Source of the DNA: UBA7398 sp964597305
GTDB lineage: Bacteria > Actinomycetota > Actinomycetes > Nanopelagicales > Nanopelagicaceae
DNA length: 47,025 bases
NCBI GenBank assembly: GCA_964597305.1
Contig: CAZQWU010000005.1
Span: 1-47,025, forward strand
Reading direction: 5' to 3'
Within the stretch, counting starts at the first letter, position 1. Each line of letters opens with the position of its first letter. The notes beneath the pieces are model-generated. The model did not search any database and was not told the origin of the DNA. It was given only the letters and a program-made list of their open reading frames with translations. Position numbers and translations under genes: made by a program. Positions 1 to 7,613 of this stretch are shown here, one piece after another.

Positions 1-830
1 AGGTATTTAAGTAAAGGCCGCATGTTCTTCTCATCGAATGGCGAGCCTGTGATTTCTGCAATTTTCTTCATCAATATTCGCATAGTTTTCGTTGGACGTT
101 CGGGCCAATTAAATGATCCAATTTTTGCTACCGCTTGGGTTAACGCTGTTACTGCATTATCTGGATTAACTAATGACCCATGGCTCGCTGTTCCACGAGC
201 AGTGAGCTTCATCCAGTTGATGCCTTTCTCCGCTGTTTCAATTAAATAAAGACGCTGACCTGTTGTTAAGGTGATGGAGTATCCACCACATTCAGAAATT
301 GCTTCCGAACACCCAGCAAATAATTCCGGTCGATTTTTTGCCAACCATCGCGAACCAAAAACACTCCCCGCTTCTTCGTCAGCGAAGAAAGCAATCACGA
401 TATCTCGTGGCGGTATGTAACCAATCTTTTTCCAGAGTCGAACAGTTGCAAGAATCATGGCATCCATATTTTTCATATCTACTGCGCCACGTCCCCAAAT
501 ACAATCGTCCTTAATGACGCCACCAAAAGGATCGACACTCCAATCATCAGCATTAACGGGCACAACGTCAATATGGCCATGGAGTACAAGACCTGCGCGC
601 CCAGGATTTGATCCAGACATTCGAGCAATGACGTTGTGCCTATGTGGCGCAGTCTCAATTACCTCGGAAGCGATTCCAACGTCTGCCAATTCTTTAACAA
701 CATATGCCGCAACTGCTCGCTCATCGCCTTTGCCTTCACCGTAATTCACGCTGGGAATTTGTATTAATTCACGGCAGATTCGAATTGCATCTGTTTCAAG
801 TTCGGTAATCTGTTCTGGAGTAAATTTCAT
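1..830 (-). CDS. M20-family metallopeptidase/deacylase (3'-truncated by window edge)
   Basis: Reading leftward from an ATG at 828-830 gives 276 open codons that run off the window. Zinc-dependent M20 exopeptidases and deacylases (dipeptidase, ArgE/DapE-like) hydrolyse an amide bond with two metal ions. The fold's landmarks are visible: HGHIDVVP at residues 84-91 (metal ligands H84 and D88), GRGAVDMK at 113-120 (bridging D118) and DEEAG at 151-155 (catalytic and metal-binding Glu pair). A GAGAGGA ribosome site sits 8 bases before the ATG. The C-terminal metal ligand and the dimerisation domain's end lie outside the window. Substrate cannot be fixed: actinobacterial relatives are usually annotated as M20/M25/M40 hydrolases or DapE-like. 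The gene is divergent from the tRNA-Leu. Confidence 0.9.
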   Translation of the reverse strand, partial: MKFTPEQITELETDAIRICRELIQIPSVNYGEGKGDERAVAAYVVKELADVGIASEVIETAPHRHNVIARMSGSNPGRAGLVLHGHIDVVPVNADDWSVDPFGGVIKDDCIWGRGAVDMKNMDAMILATVRLWKKIGYIPPRDIVIAFFADEEAGSVFGSRWLAKNRPELFAGCSEAISECGGYSITLTTGQRLYLIETAEKGINWMKLTARGTASHGSLVNPDNAVTALTQAVAKIGSFNWPERPTKTMRILMKKIAEITGSPFDEKNMRPLLKY

Positions 831-914
831 GACGAGATCCTCTCGCGAAAAGTCGCATTTCCCAAGATCAGTTTTCCTTCACCGGTGTGACTTGCTATCG
901 TATCGGTCTCACTC

Positions 915-1001
915 GTCCGGGTGGCGGAATTGGCAGACGCGCTAGCTTGAGGTGCTAGTGGCCGCAAGGCCTTCGGGGTTCAAGTCCCCGTTCGGACACC
1001 A
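915..1001 (+). tRNA. tRNA-Leu (anticodon GAG)
   Basis: An 87-base class II tRNA. The acceptor arm GTCCGGG pairs with TTCGGAC, with two G-U pairs at its base. The anticodon loop TTGAGGT, closed by CTAGC/GCTAG, gives anticodon GAG (reads CUU/CUC). The long variable arm is GGCC-GCAA-GGCC. The T arm is CGGGG-TTCAAGT-CCCCG. The discriminator A and an encoded CCA end it at 1001. The next gene's longest ATG is only two bases beyond the CCA. Confidence 0.97.
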
Positions 1002-1017
1002 GAATGCACTTTAAGAG

Positions 1018-1023
1018 TAACTT
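1018..1023 (+). promoter_or_regulatory. Putative -10 box (TAACTT) for leaderless apt
   Basis: TAACTT fits TANNNT and lies 7 bases before the GTG at 1031, where transcription would start on or next to the start codon. The same spacing recurs before several other genes in this window. This is a pattern match only. Confidence 0.45.
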
Positions 1024-1030
1024 ACGAACC

Positions 1031-1570
1031 GTGAAAAATGTCGATATCGCGCAACTCGTTATTGATGTTCCTGACTACCCCAAACCTGGCATTCTTTTCA
1101 AAGACATCACGCCAATTCTTTCCTCACCAACAGCATTTCGCTTCTGCGTACATGAGATGTTCACTCTCTTCCAATCAATCAAACATGACATTTCCGCCAT
1201 CGTAGGCATTGAAGCTCGTGGCTTTATCTTTGGTGCAGCGATGGCGCTAGAAGAGCATTTGCCTTTCATTCCCATTCGCAAGCCCGGCAAACTACCTCGA
1301 CCAAGTTACTCCGTAAATTACGATTTAGAATATGGAACTGATTCGCTACACGTTCACAAGGATGCCGTGATCCCTGGCGGTCGTTATCTCATTGTCGATG
1401 ATGTGCTCGCTACCGGCGGCACAGCTATAGCAACTGCACAATTGCTTACTGAAAACGGCGGCACTGTAGTGGGTTTCTCATCTGTCATGGAGATTTCCCA
1501 ACTTGATGGGAGACAGAAAATCAACAGGTTTTTTCCATCGGTTAAGATTTCGACGGTGATGAGTACATAA
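1031..1570 (+). CDS. apt: Adenine phosphoribosyltransferase
   Basis: Converts adenine plus PRPP to AMP in cytosolic purine salvage. The N-terminal DYPKPG and KDITP motifs, the IEARGF segment and the PRPP loop VDDVLATGGT (residues 122-131 from this start) are diagnostic; 179 aa is a normal length. An ATG at 1004 in the same frame would add nine residues, but it lies two bases after the tRNA CCA end with no room for a ribosome site. I prefer GTG 1031, which puts DYP at the usual distance from the N terminus and has a TANNNT box 7 bases upstream. The stop codon overlaps the thymidine kinase start by one base (TAATG), so the two are probably translationally coupled salvage genes. Confidence 0.93.
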   Translation: MKNVDIAQLVIDVPDYPKPGILFKDITPILSSPTAFRFCVHEMFTLFQSIKHDISAIVGIEARGFIFGAAMALEEHLPFIPIRKPGKLPRPSYSVNYDLEYGTDSLHVHKDAVIPGGRYLIVDDVLATGGTAIATAQLLTENGGTVVGFSSVMEISQLDGRQKINRFFPSVKISTVMST

Positions 1571-2241
1571 TGGCGCAACTAATTTTTTACTGCGGAACGA
1601 TGGATAGCGGTAAATCAACGCTGGCGCTACAAACCGCGCATAATCATCAAAGCCGAGGGCGAACTGGATTGATCTTTTCGTCCCACGATCGTGCTGGCGT
1701 CGGTGCAATTTCATCACGGTTAGGTTTGCGCGCAGAAGCTTTGGAAGTTACACCCGAAGTAGACATTCATAAATATGTGGTCGATGCGCTTTCTCGTGGT
1801 GAACGGGTTGATTATGTTATTTGCGACGAAGCGCAGTTTTATCAACCAGAACATATCGAACAATTAGCGCGCATCGTCGATGGGCTAGGAATCGACGTTT
1901 TTGCATTCGGAATTTTGGCTGATTTTCGAACAAAATTATTTCCAGGTTCGGCGCGACTCATCGAACTTGCAGACCGTGTGAATACTCTTCAGGTTGAAGC
2001 GCTCTGCTGGTGTGGCGAACGAGCCACTCATAATGCACGCACTGTGGATGGCATCATGGTCACAGAAGGAGATCAGGTTGTTGTGGGAGATACTCGCGCG
2101 CCAACTGAAAATCCCGAGGACAGTACCTTCTCATCTGAACCAGTAATTGCCTATGAAGTGCTCTGCCGTCGTCATCATATGCGCCGTGTTACTGCTCGAA
2201 AATCACAGTCTGCGCGCCATGATCCATTGCCATTTAATTAA
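1570..2241 (+). CDS. tdk: Thymidine kinase (TK1/type II)
   Basis: Phosphorylates thymidine to dTMP with ATP. The 223-aa protein has a P-loop GTMDSGKS (9-16), the DEAQFY segment (86-91, with the likely catalytic Glu 87), and a lasso/zinc region with C146, C148, C199 and a His at 202/203. The first pair is CWC rather than the CxxC of many family members, a variant I recall from other actinobacteria. It starts inside the apt stop codon (1-base overlap), giving a two-gene nucleobase/nucleoside salvage unit. After the stop there is an A+T-rich stretch with a T-run but no convincing hairpin before the convergent DUF554 gene. Confidence 0.95.
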   Translation: MAQLIFYCGTMDSGKSTLALQTAHNHQSRGRTGLIFSSHDRAGVGAISSRLGLRAEALEVTPEVDIHKYVVDALSRGERVDYVICDEAQFYQPEHIEQLARIVDGLGIDVFAFGILADFRTKLFPGSARLIELADRVNTLQVEALCWCGERATHNARTVDGIMVTEGDQVVVGDTRAPTENPEDSTFSSEPVIAYEVLCRRHHMRRVTARKSQSARHDPLPFN

Positions 2242-2257
2242 TTTTCAAAATTTTTTT

Positions 2258-2989
2258 TTAATGAGCTATGAGATAGGCAAACAGCGGGGCGATAAATAGC
2301 GCTGGCAAGATATTGCCAATCGCAATTTCTCTGATACGCAATAGACGTAATCCAATCCCAATTAATAAAATTCCACCAACTGCTGTCATCACATCAATTT
2401 GGTACTCGCTTAAAATTGTTCCAAGAAAAAGACCAACCACAGTCCATAATCCCTGATACACACCTACCGGAATTGCCGACGCAGCAACCCCCCACCCTAA
2501 TGAGGCAGCGAAAGCTATCGCGGCGAAAAAATCTAGGGTGCTCTTAAGAACAAGCTGATCAATCCCGTTGCTCATGCCATCCGAGATACTGCCGAGGATT
2601 GCCAATGGACCAATTGCAAACACCAGCGACGAGGCAACAAATCCTTCAACAAAAGTTGATTCGCTCTTGTTCCTTTCAAGTCTTGTACGAAGAAAACTGC
2701 CCGTACTTTCCAGACGCTCTTCAATTTTCAAGGCACTTCCAAAGATTCCGCCCAATAATAGAGAGAAAAGAACAACCATAAATGGCCAACCTTGCGGAAG
2801 TGCATCGGTAAGTTTGCCTGACCACAGCGCTGTAACAGCAGAAGCCCCGGAAACTAAAGTGATCAGACCTAAAATATCCGTGATGAGATGACGAGTTTTT
2901 TCAGAGAATTTACCCCCGAGAATAACACCGAGCGCGCCACCGGAAACGATTGCAACAACATTAATTACCGTGCCAATTCCTGGAAACAT
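2258..2989 (-). CDS. DUF554 (YqgA-like) integral membrane protein
   Basis: A 243-aa hydrophobic protein with several membrane helices. It starts MFPGIGTVIN and continues with a glycine-rich first helix (VSGGALGVILGG), as in the DUF554/YqgA family, whose function is unknown. An open frame continues 39 codons further upstream, but those residues are charged, family-atypical and lie inside the preceding gene. The ATG at 2987-2989 overlaps that gene's TAA by one base (TAATG), which settles the start. It is co-transcribed with the UppP-like gene. Transport is often guessed for this family, but nothing here shows a substrate. Confidence 0.85.
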   Translation of the reverse strand: MFPGIGTVINVVAIVSGGALGVILGGKFSEKTRHLITDILGLITLVSGASAVTALWSGKLTDALPQGWPFMVVLFSLLLGGIFGSALKIEERLESTGSFLRTRLERNKSESTFVEGFVASSLVFAIGPLAILGSISDGMSNGIDQLVLKSTLDFFAAIAFAASLGWGVAASAIPVGVYQGLWTVVGLFLGTILSEYQIDVMTAVGGILLIGIGLRLLRIREIAIGNILPALFIAPLFAYLIAH

Positions 2990-3855
2990 TACATAAACCT
3001 GATCATCGAAATTACGCCTACGACGAGACAATAAATGGCAAATGGGTAAAGCGTCTTTGTCTTGAACCAGCGAACGAGGAATTTGACGGATACATACGTT
3101 GCGCAAAACGAAACCACCGACCCAGCTATAACTGGACCAGCAAGATGGGATGTTTCCTCGGTGAATAATTCAGGTAATTTGAGTAGAGCTGCGCCAGCAA
3201 TGACGGGCAGAGCTAACAGAAAAGCAAATTCTGCAGCTACCGAATGATTAACTTTCCGTAATAGCCCAGCGCTCATTGTGATTCCAAAGCGACTAATTCC
3301 AGCAAAAAGCGCTAACGATTGAGCAAAACCAATCACGAAGGCATTTTTTGATGAAATATGGTTAACAATTTCATTATCGGCTGCCTCGCGTGACGGCACA
3401 TTATGCGTTGATCGAGAAAGCCGTTCGGCTGCAATAAGTATTAGACCATTAATAAAGAGGAACAGAGCGCTTGGTAGCGGATCACCGAACATATTTTGGA
3501 TTGGTTCCTCAAACACGTAACCCAATACCGCGACCGGGATAGTGGCAATGATTATCAGAATCAATAATCGTGTGTGATGGTGCGTGAATTCTCGCTTGCC
3601 CAATGAACGTATCGACGAAGAAAACATTTCGTACCATCGTTGTCGAAAGACGAAAAATAGCGCAAGCGCGCTTGCTGCATGGAGCGCAATTGTTACGGTG
3701 AGGTAATACGATTGCGGATCTGTAATAAATCTTTCCCATGAACCACCGATCCAGGCTGGGACTAGGACTGCATGTCCTAAACTGGAGATCGGAAATAATT
3801 CAGTGATTCCCTGAAGGAAGCCGGTAACAATTGATTGCCAATAGCTCAATTCCAT
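2989..3855 (-). CDS. uppP: Undecaprenyl-diphosphatase-like membrane protein (UppP/BacA family)
   Basis: UppP enzymes dephosphorylate undecaprenyl diphosphate so the lipid carrier of cell-wall synthesis can be reused. The 288-aa polytopic protein has the first family motif, QGITELFPISSLGH (15-28), and a second at about 185-196, AGISRFGITMSAG, where the usual PGxSRSGATI has Pro to Ala and Ser to Phe changes. Length and topology fit. The altered second motif means activity should be tested; this may be a paralogue rather than the main enzyme. It is the first gene of a two-gene unit with DUF554 and is divergent, by 22 bases, from the YczE-like gene. Confidence 0.82.
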   Translation of the reverse strand: MELSYWQSIVTGFLQGITELFPISSLGHAVLVPAWIGGSWERFITDPQSYYLTVTIALHAASALALFFVFRQRWYEMFSSSIRSLGKREFTHHHTRLLILIIIATIPVAVLGYVFEEPIQNMFGDPLPSALFLFINGLILIAAERLSRSTHNVPSREAADNEIVNHISSKNAFVIGFAQSLALFAGISRFGITMSAGLLRKVNHSVAAEFAFLLALPVIAGAALLKLPELFTEETSHLAGPVIAGSVVSFCATYVSVKFLVRWFKTKTLYPFAIYCLVVGVISMIRFM

Positions 3856-3865
3856 TGAAGCAGGC

Positions 3866-3871
3866 TATCTT
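3866..3871. promoter_or_regulatory. Overlapping divergent -10 boxes (TATCTT / TAAGAT)
   Basis: In the 22-base gap between two divergent genes, TATCTT (3866-3871) reads as a -10 for the plus strand, 6 bases before GTG 3878. On the minus strand TAAGAT (3872-3867) lies 11 bases before ATG 3855. The two boxes share five bases, as expected of a bidirectional promoter. Confidence 0.45.
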
Positions 3872-3877
3872 AGGTTA

Positions 3878-4555
3878 GTGTCGTGGCTCGGGAACTTCTT
3901 AAGACCACATAGAACAATCCCCCTCACGCCATGGTCTGCATCAAGTCAATGGGATTGTGATCTGTCGTCACGCACTGTCGTTCGTTTTTTAGTATTGATT
4001 GCCGGTCTCTCTATTTTTGGCTTAGGCGAAGCTTTGCTCTTGCAATCATTTATCGGAAATTCTCCATGGAGCGTATTAGCCCAAGGTATATCCACGAAAA
4101 TAGGTTTGCCTATTGGCACTGTCACGGCAATTATCAGCGTTGCTGTTTTAATTCTCTGGGTGCCATTAAAAGAGCGGGCTGGAATTGGAACTTTTTTTAA
4201 TATTATCGTCATACCGAGCGCGCTTGAAGTGGGATTGGCACTGTTTCCAGCGCAACATCGCTTCTTTACTGGACTTGTCTATTCACTTCTAGGAATTGGT
4301 GCGATTGGTGTTGGGTCCGCCCTTTACATCACCTGTATGTGGGGCCCTGGTCCGCGGGATGGATTAATGACAGCGGTACATAACAAGACAGGAATCCGCG
4401 TTGGTCGGGTTCGACTCACCCTTGAAATAATCGTATTTCTCATCGGATGGTCGCTCGGTGGACGAATTGGTTTAGGAACAGCCCTTTTCGCCCTCCTTAT
4501 CGGTCAATCAATCGCCATCGCTTTCGGAGTGGTATCCCGACTTACTTCCCGGTAA
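3878..4555 (+). CDS. YczE/YitT-like membrane protein
   Basis: A 225-aa protein with about five hydrophobic helices. After a 30-residue polar N terminus comes a helix ending in GLGEALLLQS, then a conserved-looking core with SPW near the first loop and a CMWGPGPRDGLM loop near residue 150-160. This resembles the YczE/YyaS/YitT membrane family of unknown function. The start is GTG 3878; no in-frame ATG or GTG follows before the first helix, there is no good ribosome site, and a TANNNT box sits 6 bases upstream, suggesting a leaderless mRNA. The downstream 90 bases are the leader of the purine permease. Confidence 0.8.
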   Translation: MSWLGNFLRPHRTIPLTPWSASSQWDCDLSSRTVVRFLVLIAGLSIFGLGEALLLQSFIGNSPWSVLAQGISTKIGLPIGTVTAIISVAVLILWVPLKERAGIGTFFNIIVIPSALEVGLALFPAQHRFFTGLVYSLLGIGAIGVGSALYITCMWGPGPRDGLMTAVHNKTGIRVGRVRLTLEIIVFLIGWSLGGRIGLGTALFALLIGQSIAIAFGVVSRLTSR

Positions 4556-4576
4556 CGCGTACGGTTTATCCATATT

Positions 4577-4640
4577 CCCCCGGTCTGTGGACCGCTTCCG
4601 CACGGGGTCGCAAACACCCCCGATACCAAAACAGAGGGGT
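4577..4640 (+). promoter_or_regulatory. Structured leader of the purine permease with mutually exclusive hairpins
   Basis: Four complementary tracts are spaced through the leader: C-run 4577-4581, GGGGT 4604-4608, ACCCC 4616-4620 and GGGGT 4636-4640. A small hairpin CGGTC/GACCG (4581-4585 with 4590-4594) sits between the first two. GGGGT 4604-4608 can pair with ACCCC 4616-4620 around a 7-base loop. The same ACCCC can instead pair with GGGGT 4636-4640, which is part of the GAGGGG ribosome site, 6 bases before the ATG. The layout is that of a translational switch. I cannot assign it to a known riboswitch class. Confidence 0.5.
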
Positions 4641-4645
4641 AGGTC

Positions 4646-6082
4646 ATGCTCGATAGTTATTTCAAAATCTCGCAACGTGGCTCAACCGTAGGTCAAGAAA
4701 TCCGTGGTGGCGTTGTCACCTTCTTCACGATGGCATACATCGTGGCGCTTAATCCTTTGATTATTGGATTAGCAAAAGATGGCGACGGCAAATTCCTTGG
4801 AGGTGGCGATGCGCCAAATCTCGCACTCGTTGCCGCTGCAACAGCTCTTGTCGCCGGTGTCATGTCAATTCTTATGGGCGTTGTGGCAAATTTCCCACTC
4901 GCACTTGCAACTGGACTTGGTCTCAATACATTTGTTGCGGTAGGTATCGCATCACGAATGACATGGGCCGATGCAATGGGACTTGTAGTTCTTGAAGGTC
5001 TCATCATTACGGTGCTTGTTCTCACTGGATTCCGTGTCGCAGTATTTCGTGCAGTACCAACTCAATTAAAGATCGCCATATCAGTTGGTATCGGTCTTTT
5101 TATTGCACTCATTGGACTCGTCGATTCTGGTTTTGTTCGACGAACCTCTCAAGGTCCCGTTCCGGTAACGCTAGGCGATGGTGGAACTTTGGTTGGTTGG
5201 CCAATTCTGGTTTTTGCATTTGGCCTATTCCTGATGGTGGCGCTCATGGTGCGAAAAGTAAAAGCAGCGCTCCTGATCGGTATCGTCGTTTCTACTATCG
5301 CAGCAGTTGCGATTGAGAGTGCCTTCAAAATAGGTCCAAATTTCGATGGCGCTACCGGCAAAGTTAATCCCAAAGGATGGGGTCTCAATGTTCCTGCAAT
5401 GCCAGATCAGGTGGTTTCAACCCCTAATTTCGGATTGCTTGGCCACTTCAATCTCTTTGGTTCCTTTAGCAGAATTAGCGTAATTTCCGCGCTTCTTATT
5501 GTTTTCACGCTGCTCCTCGCAGACTTCTTCGACACGATGGGAACTATGACAGCTATCGGTCACGAAGCTGGTTTGGTCGATAGGGATGGAAATGTTCCTA
5601 ATACTGAAAAGATTCTTTTGATCGACTCGCTCGCCGCTGCCGCTGGTGGCGCAGCTAGCGTTTCCTCAAATACGTCCTATATCGAATCTGCTTCAGGCGT
5701 CGGCGAAGGTGCTCGAACAGGTCTTGCTTCAGTTGTCACTGGAATTTGCTTCCTGCTGACAACATTTCTGGCACCACTTGTTGCGATCATTCCTTATGAG
5801 GCAGCAACACCAGCGCTTGTCATCGTCGGATTCTTAATGATGACCGGTATCAAGAACATTGATTGGAATGACCTTGGAATATCAATTCCAGCATTTCTTA
5901 CCATCATCTTGATGCCTTTCACCTACAACATCACAGTAGGTATTGGTGCCGGTTTTGTTACGTACGTTGTGATTCGTTTCTTGCAAGGTCGACGAAGTGA
6001 GATTCATCCACTTTTGCTCCTTGTTTCAGGGCTCTTCATGGTGTACTTCTTGTCATCTCCAATCAATACTTGGATTGGTTAA
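4646..6082 (+). CDS. Purine (adenine/guanine/hypoxanthine) permease, NCS2/AzgA-type
   Basis: A 478-aa transporter with 12-14 hydrophobic segments. The N terminus (TFFTMAYIVALNPLI) and the stretch with DFFDTMGTMTAIG around residues 290-305 are typical of the AzgA/PbuG/GhxP branch of nucleobase permeases, which take up purine bases by proton symport. SSNTSYIESASGVGEGARTG follows shortly after, as in the family. The ATG at 4646 has a GAGGGG ribosome site. The 90-base leader can form alternative hairpins involving that site. Together with apt upstream, it suggests purine salvage. A strong terminator follows. Which base is transported cannot be read from the sequence. Confidence 0.93.
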   Translation: MLDSYFKISQRGSTVGQEIRGGVVTFFTMAYIVALNPLIIGLAKDGDGKFLGGGDAPNLALVAAATALVAGVMSILMGVVANFPLALATGLGLNTFVAVGIASRMTWADAMGLVVLEGLIITVLVLTGFRVAVFRAVPTQLKIAISVGIGLFIALIGLVDSGFVRRTSQGPVPVTLGDGGTLVGWPILVFAFGLFLMVALMVRKVKAALLIGIVVSTIAAVAIESAFKIGPNFDGATGKVNPKGWGLNVPAMPDQVVSTPNFGLLGHFNLFGSFSRISVISALLIVFTLLLADFFDTMGTMTAIGHEAGLVDRDGNVPNTEKILLIDSLAAAAGGAASVSSNTSYIESASGVGEGARTGLASVVTGICFLLTTFLAPLVAIIPYEAATPALVIVGFLMMTGIKNIDWNDLGISIPAFLTIILMPFTYNITVGIGAGFVTYVVIRFLQGRRSEIHPLLLLVSGLFMVYFLSSPINTWIG

Positions 6083-6107
6083 GCAATACGCTTTTACAGA
6101 AGTAAAC

Positions 6108-6146
6108 AAAAAACCGGGGTTCAGTTAACTGAACCCCGGTTTTTTT
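6108..6146. terminator. Bidirectional intrinsic terminator
   Basis: A near-perfect inverted repeat, CCGGGGTTCAG - TTAA - CTGAACCCCGG, is flanked by A6 on the left and T7 on the right. It therefore works as a rho-independent terminator in both directions between the convergent permease and ung genes. The ung stop codon (6145-6147) overlaps the T-run. Confidence 0.95.
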
Positions 6147-6801
6147 ACCAACGAATAGCTGGTTTTCCTGATATTTCTAAAATGTGATTAGCCCGTGAAA
6201 ATGGTTTTGATCCGAAAAAACCTCGATGCGCCGATAACGGGCTCGGATGAACTCCCGTAATTACTCGATGGGCTGGAAATAACCCTGTTAATTCCTGTGC
6301 AGATCGCCCCCATAAAATTCCGATCGCGCCATGATGAGCGTAACGTCGAACAATTTCATCAGTTATTTTCTGCCAGCCTATTTTTTGATGAGACCCACTA
6401 TCACCGGCGCGAACTGTGAGAGTTCTATTGAGCAACACGACCCCTTGCTCACACCACGGAGTGAGATCACCATTGATCGCTTGACTATCCTCTCCGATGT
6501 CATTTCGAATTTCTTTTAAAATGTTGACAAGAGAAGCAGGCAACGGCCGTGTTCCTCTCGGAACGGAGAACGATAAGCCCATGGCATGGTGTGGGTTGGG
6601 ATAAGGATCTTGCCCAACGATGACAACGCGAGCATCTTCGCATGCCACAGAAAGTGCGCGGAAGACATTCTTGCGAGAGGGAAGAATTTCTGCGCCAGTG
6701 TTGGCTTCGTGAGTTAGCTTTTCTTCGAGGGATTTAAAAACCGGCTCCAGAAAATTTAACTGACTACACCAATCGCCTGGAAGTTCTCGAAAAAACGACA
6801 T
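6145..6801 (-). CDS. ung: Uracil-DNA glycosylase, family 1
   Basis: Removes uracil from DNA as the first step of base-excision repair. The 218-aa protein has the water-activating motif GQDPYP (63-68, catalytic D65), the uracil-pocket segment NPHHAMGLSFSV, and the minor-groove loop HPSPLSAHRG starting at H185. All active-site residues are in place. The ATG overlaps the stop of the preceding ABC ATPase by one base (TAATG), so the two are co-transcribed, although no functional link is known. The 3' end shares the bidirectional terminator with the permease. Confidence 0.97.
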   Translation of the reverse strand: MSFFRELPGDWCSQLNFLEPVFKSLEEKLTHEANTGAEILPSRKNVFRALSVACEDARVVIVGQDPYPNPHHAMGLSFSVPRGTRPLPASLVNILKEIRNDIGEDSQAINGDLTPWCEQGVVLLNRTLTVRAGDSGSHQKIGWQKITDEIVRRYAHHGAIGILWGRSAQELTGLFPAHRVITGVHPSPLSAHRGFFGSKPFSRANHILEISGKPAIRW

Positions 6802-7583
6802 TATTGCGCGCGGGCAAAATAACGACCAGCAAGATTCTGAACTACAACCTCAATTCCATAAAGAGCAGTGAGATTTTCTGAAGTCAGAGTGACTCCAATT
6901 GGCCCTTGTGCGAGAGCCTTTCCATCTTTAATAAGTAAACAATGCGTCGTTCCGGACGGTATCTCCTCAATGTGATGGGTGACAATAACTGTCGCAGGCG
7001 CACTCGGATCATTCATAAAATCTGATATCCGTCGCAAAATATCCTCACGACCTCCTAAATCTAAACCTGCAGCCGGTTCATCAAGTAACAATAGTTCCGG
7101 ATCTGCCATTAAGGAGCGAGAGATTTGTACTCGTTTGCGCTCACCTTCACTCAAAGTTCCGAAATACTGTTGAGCAATCTCTCGTACGCCGAAAATTGTG
7201 AGCAAAGCTTTGGCGCGAGATTCATCCCATAAATCATATTCTTCGATCCAGCGCCCCATTACGGCATACGCTGCAGTAAGCACAATATCTATGACTAATT
7301 CATCGGCAGGAAGCAGTTCTCCCATGGCGCTCGAGGCGAATCCAATTCTTGGACGCAATTCAAAAACATCAACTTTTCCTAAAGTATGGCCAAGTATGTC
7401 GACGCTACCTTGCGTAGGATGCATGAATGTCGCGCAGAGATTAAGGAGTGTTGTTTTTCCAGCCCCATTGGGACCGAGAATGACCCATCGTTGGCCAGGC
7501 TCAACTTTCCATGAAATTGGACCTAAAATTGTTCGCATCCCGCGACGAACGTGAACATCGCGCAATTCAATGATCGAACTCAT
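6801..7583 (-). CDS. ABC transporter ATP-binding protein without a local permease
   Basis: A 260-aa single-domain ABC ATPase with Walker A GPNGAGKTT (37-45), signature LSEGE (144-148), Walker B LLLLDEP (164-170) and a switch His in VIVTHH. It would energise a transporter or serve as a stand-alone ABC ATPase; the closest flavour is the ModF/iron-type group. No membrane partner lies beside it: the neighbours are ung (1-base overlap) and divergent serB. The substrate is unknown. A TATCTT box lies 8 bases before the ATG, suggesting a very short leader. Confidence 0.88.
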   Translation of the reverse strand: MSSIIELRDVHVRRGMRTILGPISWKVEPGQRWVILGPNGAGKTTLLNLCATFMHPTQGSVDILGHTLGKVDVFELRPRIGFASSAMGELLPADELVIDIVLTAAYAVMGRWIEEYDLWDESRAKALLTIFGVREIAQQYFGTLSEGERKRVQISRSLMADPELLLLDEPAAGLDLGGREDILRRISDFMNDPSAPATVIVTHHIEEIPSGTTHCLLIKDGKALAQGPIGVTLTSENLTALYGIEVVVQNLAGRYFARAQ

Positions 7584-7591
7584 AGACGAGA

Positions 7592-7597
7592 AAGATA
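7592..7597 (-). promoter_or_regulatory. Putative -10 box (TATCTT) of the ABC ATPase gene
   Basis: On the minus strand TATCTT is followed by 8 bases and then ATG 7583. It lies back to back with the serB box at 7602-7607 inside a 30-base divergent gap. Confidence 0.4.
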
Positions 7598-7601
7598 CCG
7601 A

Positions 7602-7607
7602 TAAAAT
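7602..7607 (+). promoter_or_regulatory. Putative -10 box (TAAAAT) for leaderless serB
   Basis: TAAAAT is followed by exactly 6 bases and then ATG 7614. No ribosome site is present in those 6 bases. Confidence 0.55.
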
Positions 7608-7613
7608 CTACTC

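Noticed and set aside
896..901. TATCGT as -10 of the tRNA-Leu promoter
   Set aside because: Position is plausible but no convincing -35 is present at 16-18 bases; left out of the feature list.
2242..2257. T-run after the thymidine kinase as a terminator
   Set aside because: AATTTT/AAAATT is separated by one base, so it cannot form a stable hairpin and there is no GC stem.
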